Source of the DNA: CAYVZU01 sp964455935
GTDB taxonomy: Bacteria > Fibrobacterota > CAYVZU01
Direction of reading: 5' to 3'
Assembly: GCA_964455935.1 (NCBI GenBank)
Contig: CAYVZU010000148.1
Coordinates: 1 to 8,491, forward strand
Length of the DNA stretch: 8,491 nucleotides
Of the stretch, positions 5,568-8,491 are shown piece after piece. A program made the position numbers and the translations under genes. The number at the start of each line of letters is the position of its first letter. The stretch's first letter is position 1. The notes under the pieces were generated by a model that was not told the DNA's origin, searched no databases, and was given only the letters and a program-made list of their open reading frames with translations.

Positions 5568-5599
5568 CCGTAGGACCTTCCGAAATTTATCTCAAGGGG

Positions 5600-5872
5600 T
5601 CAAGCTCCTTCGGCTAGCACTCCCATCAATTTATTCCGCAACACCTCAAGCTGCCTGGACTTAAATGCCTTTCTCGTGTCCTCCAATACCCGTATGGCTT
5701 CGAGTAGCGTGTCTTTCAGCTTTTGTTTATGAGGACAGTCTATAAATGAGCAAGTGTCAGGCAGGTTTTTGATCTCACCCCCTTCGATCGCCGCAAACAT
5801 CAATCGCTGATGTTCCTCGGCTCTGCGTTGCAGGTCCACCGCGCTTGCCCGGAGAGCTTCAGTTGCGGTCAT
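5600..5872 (-). CDS. Small conserved-looking protein of unknown function in the feo operon
   Basis: I do not recognise a named family with certainty. The frame is open from 6115, but ATG 5872 is preferred because AAAGG lies five bases upstream and the next residues form a coherent soluble protein of 90 residues; an ATG at 5959 (119 residues) has no ribosome binding site. It is almost entirely helical and charged: an N-terminal helix (ATEALRASAVDLQRRAEEHQ), a central turn with two Cys (TCSFIDCPH, Cys41 and Cys46, followed by His48), and a basic C-terminal helix (DTRKAFKSRQLEVLRNKL). No signal peptide or membrane segment is seen, so it should be cytoplasmic. The CxxxxCxH turn could bind iron or another metal. 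It lies about 100 bases after the FeoB-associated gene on the same strand, which suggests a role in iron uptake, perhaps as an accessory to FeoB (inference). Confidence 0.65.
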   Translation of the reverse strand: MTATEALRASAVDLQRRAEEHQRLMFAAIEGGEIKNLPDTCSFIDCPHKQKLKDTLLEAIRVLEDTRKAFKSRQLEVLRNKLMGVLAEGA

Positions 5873-5972
5873 GGTTACCTTTCTTTCATCGAATTCCCAT
5901 CCCAGGAGACCGCAACCGTTGCGCGGGTCTGCCAAGACAGGTACTGCGCCATCCGTCATTGTTTTGGCCCGG

Positions 5973-6137
5973 TCATGTTTGCCCGGACTCCTTTGACCTG
6001 CAAGCGGCCGATGGGGAACAGGACCCCGTCGCGCAACCGCATCCGGAGCCTTTCCCGGCAAAAGTTCGAGAGAGCGACCTTCCGGCCAGCACCAGAACAA
6101 TCCCAACGACTGCAATTACGGCGATTGTCTCACCCAT
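5973..6137 (-). CDS. FeoB-associated Cys-rich membrane protein
   Basis: A 54-residue protein starts at ATG 6137 with a strong AAAGGAGGG site that overlaps the feoB stop, 11 bases after feoB. It consists of one membrane helix (IAVIAVVGIVLVLAG, about 5-19) and a short Cys-rich tail GKGSGCGCATGSCSPSAACR with Cys33, 35, 40 and 46. This architecture and location match the FeoB-associated Cys-rich membrane protein family (often annotated as FeoB-associated or virus attachment p12-like). Its precise job is not established; proposals include presenting or relaying Fe2+ at the FeoB pore, comparable in position to FeoC. The longer open frame upstream of this ATG lies inside feoB and is not used. Confidence 0.85.
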   Translation of the reverse strand: MGETIAVIAVVGIVLVLAGRSLSRTFAGKGSGCGCATGSCSPSAACRSKESGQT

Positions 6138-6148
6138 AAAACCCTCCT

Positions 6149-8347
6149 TTATGCGAGACCGATCAAACGGCCGACTTGGAAAACAATCAATGTCAGTGAG
6201 TAGGCCAAAGCCGTGAACCCTCCCAGCTGAAACAGTGCCCATTTCCACGAGTTGCTTTCCCTCTTTGTGATGGCAATGGTTGCCATGCACGGCGCGCTAA
6301 TCAGGCAGAAAAGCATGATGCAGAACGCGATCAGAGGCGAATAATTGGCGCGCAGCCGGTCGCGCAGCGTGCTGGATTGCTCATCGGCCTCCCCAACGGA
6401 GTAGACAATGCCCATTTGAGCGACAAAAACCTCCTTGGCGGCAAAGGCGCCGATGAGTGCGGTTCCGATCCGCCAATCAAAACCCAATGGCTTAAGCAGG
6501 GGCTCCATGGCGTGTCCAATCCGGCCCGCAAGCGTGAATGCCAGCTCCTCAGCCTGCTTCTCCTGCAGGATTTCCGCCTGCTTCTCCTTGAACACGGAAA
6601 CGGAAGATAGTTGAGCTGTTCGCAAATCCGCCTCGTAATCCCGGTCAAAGACGGATTTTTTTGGATAGCTCGTGATGGCCCACATAAGAATGGAGATGCC
6701 CAGTATGATGGTCCCGGCCTTTTTCAAATAGAGTCCCCCGCGTTCCCACATATGGATGAGCACACCCTTCAGGGTTGGCATCCGGTAGGGCGGTAATTCC
6801 ATGACAAAGGGAACGGATGCGCCTTTGAACAGTGTGCTGCGGAGGAGTTTCGCGCTTACCACGGCAAGCCCAATTCCGATTATGTAAATGGTCCAGAGTA
6901 AAGGCGCCTGCCAGGCTTGCGGAAAGAAGGCGGGGATAATCAGCAAATAGATCGGCAGTCGCGCGCCACAACTAATGAGGGGCGTCACGAGCATGGTGGT
7001 TAGCCTGTCCCGCTGATTTTCCAATGTCCTGGTTGCCATGATCGCCGGAACCGAGCAGCCGAACCCGATCAGCATGGGAATGAAGCTTTTTCCGTGCAGG
7101 CCGATTTTGTGCATGACCCGGTCCATGATGAAAGCGGCACGAGCCATATAACCGGAATCCTCCAGGATTGCAATGGATAGAAAGAGCAGCAGGATGTTCG
7201 GCAAAAAAACGACCACGCCGCCCACGCCGCCGATGATTCCATCCATCAGGAGAGATTTTAGCGCGCTTTCAGAGCCTTTGGGCCACCAGGTGTCAACCAC
7301 CCCGTGCAGCCAGCCGAAAAAGGTTTCGATCCACCCCATGGGCGGATCGCCAAGGGTGAAAGTCAAGTAGAAGACGAGGTACATCAATCCCAGGAATATC
7401 GGAATGCCGAGAACGCGATTAGTAACCACGGCGTCGATCCGGTCCGACATCGTGTGTTGGAGCTCAATTGTGGAACGCACCGCTTCCCGGCAGGCACCGG
7501 AGATAAATCCGTACCTGCGGCTGGGAATGGCGGTTTCCGGGGGTTCGCCGGTAATTTTTTCGATATGCGAAGCGCTCTTTTCGATTTGACCGGCGATTTC
7601 GGTGGAGGAGATTTTGGCCTTAACCTCCTTATCGTTTTCGAGGAGCTTTATGGCCAGCCATCGCGTATCGACCGTTTTGGAGGAGAAGCCGTTTTTCTTG
7701 ATCAAGGTTTCAATATGGGCGATTTCTTCTTCGATCTCTTTGCCGTAATGGATAATGGCTTTCTCCCGATGTTCATTGGATTTCGCCACGGAGGTTACGG
7801 CCTCAAGAAGTTCCTGCATTCCTCTGCCTTTATGCCCGACAGTTTGCACAATCGGCGCGCCAAAGAACCGTGATAGCTTGGCAAGATCGAATTCATATCC
7901 CTTGGCCTTTGCCTCATCGCTCATGTTAAAAGCCAATACAAGCGGCACGCCAAGTTCCATCAATTGGACTGCCAGGTACAGATTTCTTTCGAGGTTTGAT
8001 GTATCAAGAATGTCCACGACCACGTCCGGCTTCTCGATGATAATGAAATTTCTTGCCACCAATTCTTCCGCCGAATACGCGGTGAGGCTGTATGTTCCGG
8101 GCAGATCGACGATTTTCATGTCGAGTTCGCCCTGTTTGCGGTAACCCTCTTTTCGCTCCACGGTTACGCCGGGATAATTACCCACATGCTGATGAGCACC
8201 TGTCAGGTTATTGAATATCGTGGTTTTCCCTGAATTTGGGTTACCGGCAAGGGCGACAACGACACTTCGGCGCTGCTCATTCCTTGTCGAGTTTGGCGCG
8301 GCGCTTTGGCCTGGCTCGGTGCAAGCAGCACGGGTTATTGTTTTCAT
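6149..8347 (-). CDS. feoB: Ferrous iron transporter FeoB (GTPase-coupled permease)
   Basis: FeoB imports Fe2+ across the inner membrane. Counting from ATG 8347 (732 residues), the cytoplasmic G domain shows G1 GNPNSGKT (35-42), a G2 region VGNYPGVT, G3 DLPG (81-84), G4 NMSD (141-144) and a G5-like TVGHKGRG. A helical GDI-like domain follows, then the membrane part with two Gate regions: IPMLIGFGCSVPAIMATRTL (Cys431), LISCGARLP (Cys460) and near the end SAPCMAT (Cys687), the Cys-lined pore motifs of FeoB. A charged insert with the near-repeat EKQAEILQEKQAEEL precedes the last helices. The start is uncertain: ATG 8347 has AGGAGG but 12 bases away; ATG 8383 adds 12 residues and lacks a good site. 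Full length and all key motifs intact. No feoA lies in the window. Confidence 0.96.
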   Translation of the reverse strand: MKTITRAACTEPGQSAAPNSTRNEQRRSVVVALAGNPNSGKTTIFNNLTGAHQHVGNYPGVTVERKEGYRKQGELDMKIVDLPGTYSLTAYSAEELVARNFIIIEKPDVVVDILDTSNLERNLYLAVQLMELGVPLVLAFNMSDEAKAKGYEFDLAKLSRFFGAPIVQTVGHKGRGMQELLEAVTSVAKSNEHREKAIIHYGKEIEEEIAHIETLIKKNGFSSKTVDTRWLAIKLLENDKEVKAKISSTEIAGQIEKSASHIEKITGEPPETAIPSRRYGFISGACREAVRSTIELQHTMSDRIDAVVTNRVLGIPIFLGLMYLVFYLTFTLGDPPMGWIETFFGWLHGVVDTWWPKGSESALKSLLMDGIIGGVGGVVVFLPNILLLFLSIAILEDSGYMARAAFIMDRVMHKIGLHGKSFIPMLIGFGCSVPAIMATRTLENQRDRLTTMLVTPLISCGARLPIYLLIIPAFFPQAWQAPLLWTIYIIGIGLAVVSAKLLRSTLFKGASVPFVMELPPYRMPTLKGVLIHMWERGGLYLKKAGTIILGISILMWAITSYPKKSVFDRDYEADLRTAQLSSVSVFKEKQAEILQEKQAEELAFTLAGRIGHAMEPLLKPLGFDWRIGTALIGAFAAKEVFVAQMGIVYSVGEADEQSSTLRDRLRANYSPLIAFCIMLFCLISAPCMATIAITKRESNSWKWALFQLGGFTALAYSLTLIVFQVGRLIGLA

Positions 8348-8389
8348 GGGCGTTGAGGTCCTCCTGTTGGCTTCAGTACTCATGTTTTT

Positions 8390-8419
8390 GTATTCCGAAT
8401 ATTTTTAGGTATACCGAAA
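8390..8419. promoter_or_regulatory. Tandem GTAT(T/A)CCGAA boxes, possible metal-regulator operator of feoB
   Basis: Two boxes, GTATTCCGAA (8390-8399) and GTATACCGAA (8409-8418), differ at one base and are spaced 19 bases apart, close to two helical turns. The second is the core of a near-palindrome TTTAGGTATACCGAAA (8404-8419) centred on GGTATACC, which resembles DtxR/IdeR/MntR-type half-sites more than a Fur box. They lie just downstream of the -10 box. The regulator is not identified. Confidence 0.5.
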
Positions 8420-8422
8420 CAC

Positions 8423-8428
8423 ATTATA
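8423..8428 (-). promoter_or_regulatory. Putative -10 element (TATAAT) of the feoB promoter
   Basis: A perfect TATAAT follows a run of seven T on the minus strand, about 40 bases upstream of the first possible feoB ATG. No good -35 hexamer is seen 16-18 bases further upstream, so it may depend on an activator or the match may be partly fortuitous in this AT-rich stretch. Confidence 0.5.
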
Positions 8429-8491
8429 AAAAAAAGGGTTCTTCCGACTTTTCAGTGGGTACCCCCCACATATAGTGTGAGAAGGTTTATG

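Noticed and set aside
6540..6610. EKQAE near-repeat in FeoB as a sign of recent duplication.
   Set aside because: A short Lys/Glu/Gln-rich helix in a variable loop of the family; low complexity is enough to explain it.
8435..8473. Short minus-strand frame of about 15 codons starting MWGVPTEKSEEPFF, as a leader peptide of feoB.
   Set aside because: No ribosome binding site, no repeated regulatory codons, and it lies upstream of the predicted transcription start.
8480..8491. GAGAAGG followed by ATG at the right edge on the plus strand as the start of a divergent gene.
   Set aside because: Spacing is only three bases and just the ATG itself lies in the window, so it cannot be supported.

Overview
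The window fits a diderm (Gram-negative-type) bacterium: it encodes at least two outer-membrane beta-barrel porins ending in Phe, a third likely outer-membrane protein, Sec and lipoprotein signal peptides, and an anaerobe-style Feo ferrous iron uptake operon. Base composition is moderate. I cannot name the genus. TGA is used as an ordinary stop by several genes here, so the genetic code is standard. All convincing genes lie on the minus strand, so transcription runs from position 8491 towards 1.

Region A (8491 to about 5600) is an iron uptake operon. A perfect TATAAT box and two near-identical GTAT(T/A)CCGAA boxes precede feoB. After feoB come a 54-residue FeoB-associated Cys-rich membrane protein and a 90-residue small protein of unknown function with two Cys. 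No feoA is visible.

Region B (about 5600 to 3118) starts with a leader holding two strong hairpins. The second is followed by eight U and looks like an intrinsic terminator, but it lies only about 40 nt before the next start codon. Behind it are a porin, a periplasmic FMN-binding-domain protein that overlaps the porin stop, and a second outer-membrane-type protein. The layout suggests conditional read-through from the feo operon, and possibly a flavin-dependent redox step linked to iron supply (inference).

Region C (3117 to 2766) is non-coding. It ends with a textbook promoter (TTGACA, 18 nt, TATATT) whose -10 lies inside a perfect inverted repeat typical of ArsR/SmtB operators.

Region D (2765 to 1) is the operon driven by that promoter: an ArsR/SmtB repressor, the first ~34 codons of a cysteine desulfurase joined out of frame to the last ~100 codons of a SAM-dependent methyltransferase, a small heavy-metal-binding lipoprotein interrupted by an in-frame TGA, a thioredoxin-like redoxin, an OprP/OprO-like porin, and the start of a DsrE-family sulfur protein that runs off the window. 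The gene content points to metal or reactive-sulfur handling under a thiol/metal sensor. The two damaged loci next to each other mean either that this stretch is decaying or that the assembly is faulty there. The main points for follow-up are that fusion junction, the in-frame TGA, the attenuator-like leader and the feo-linked flavin/porin module.
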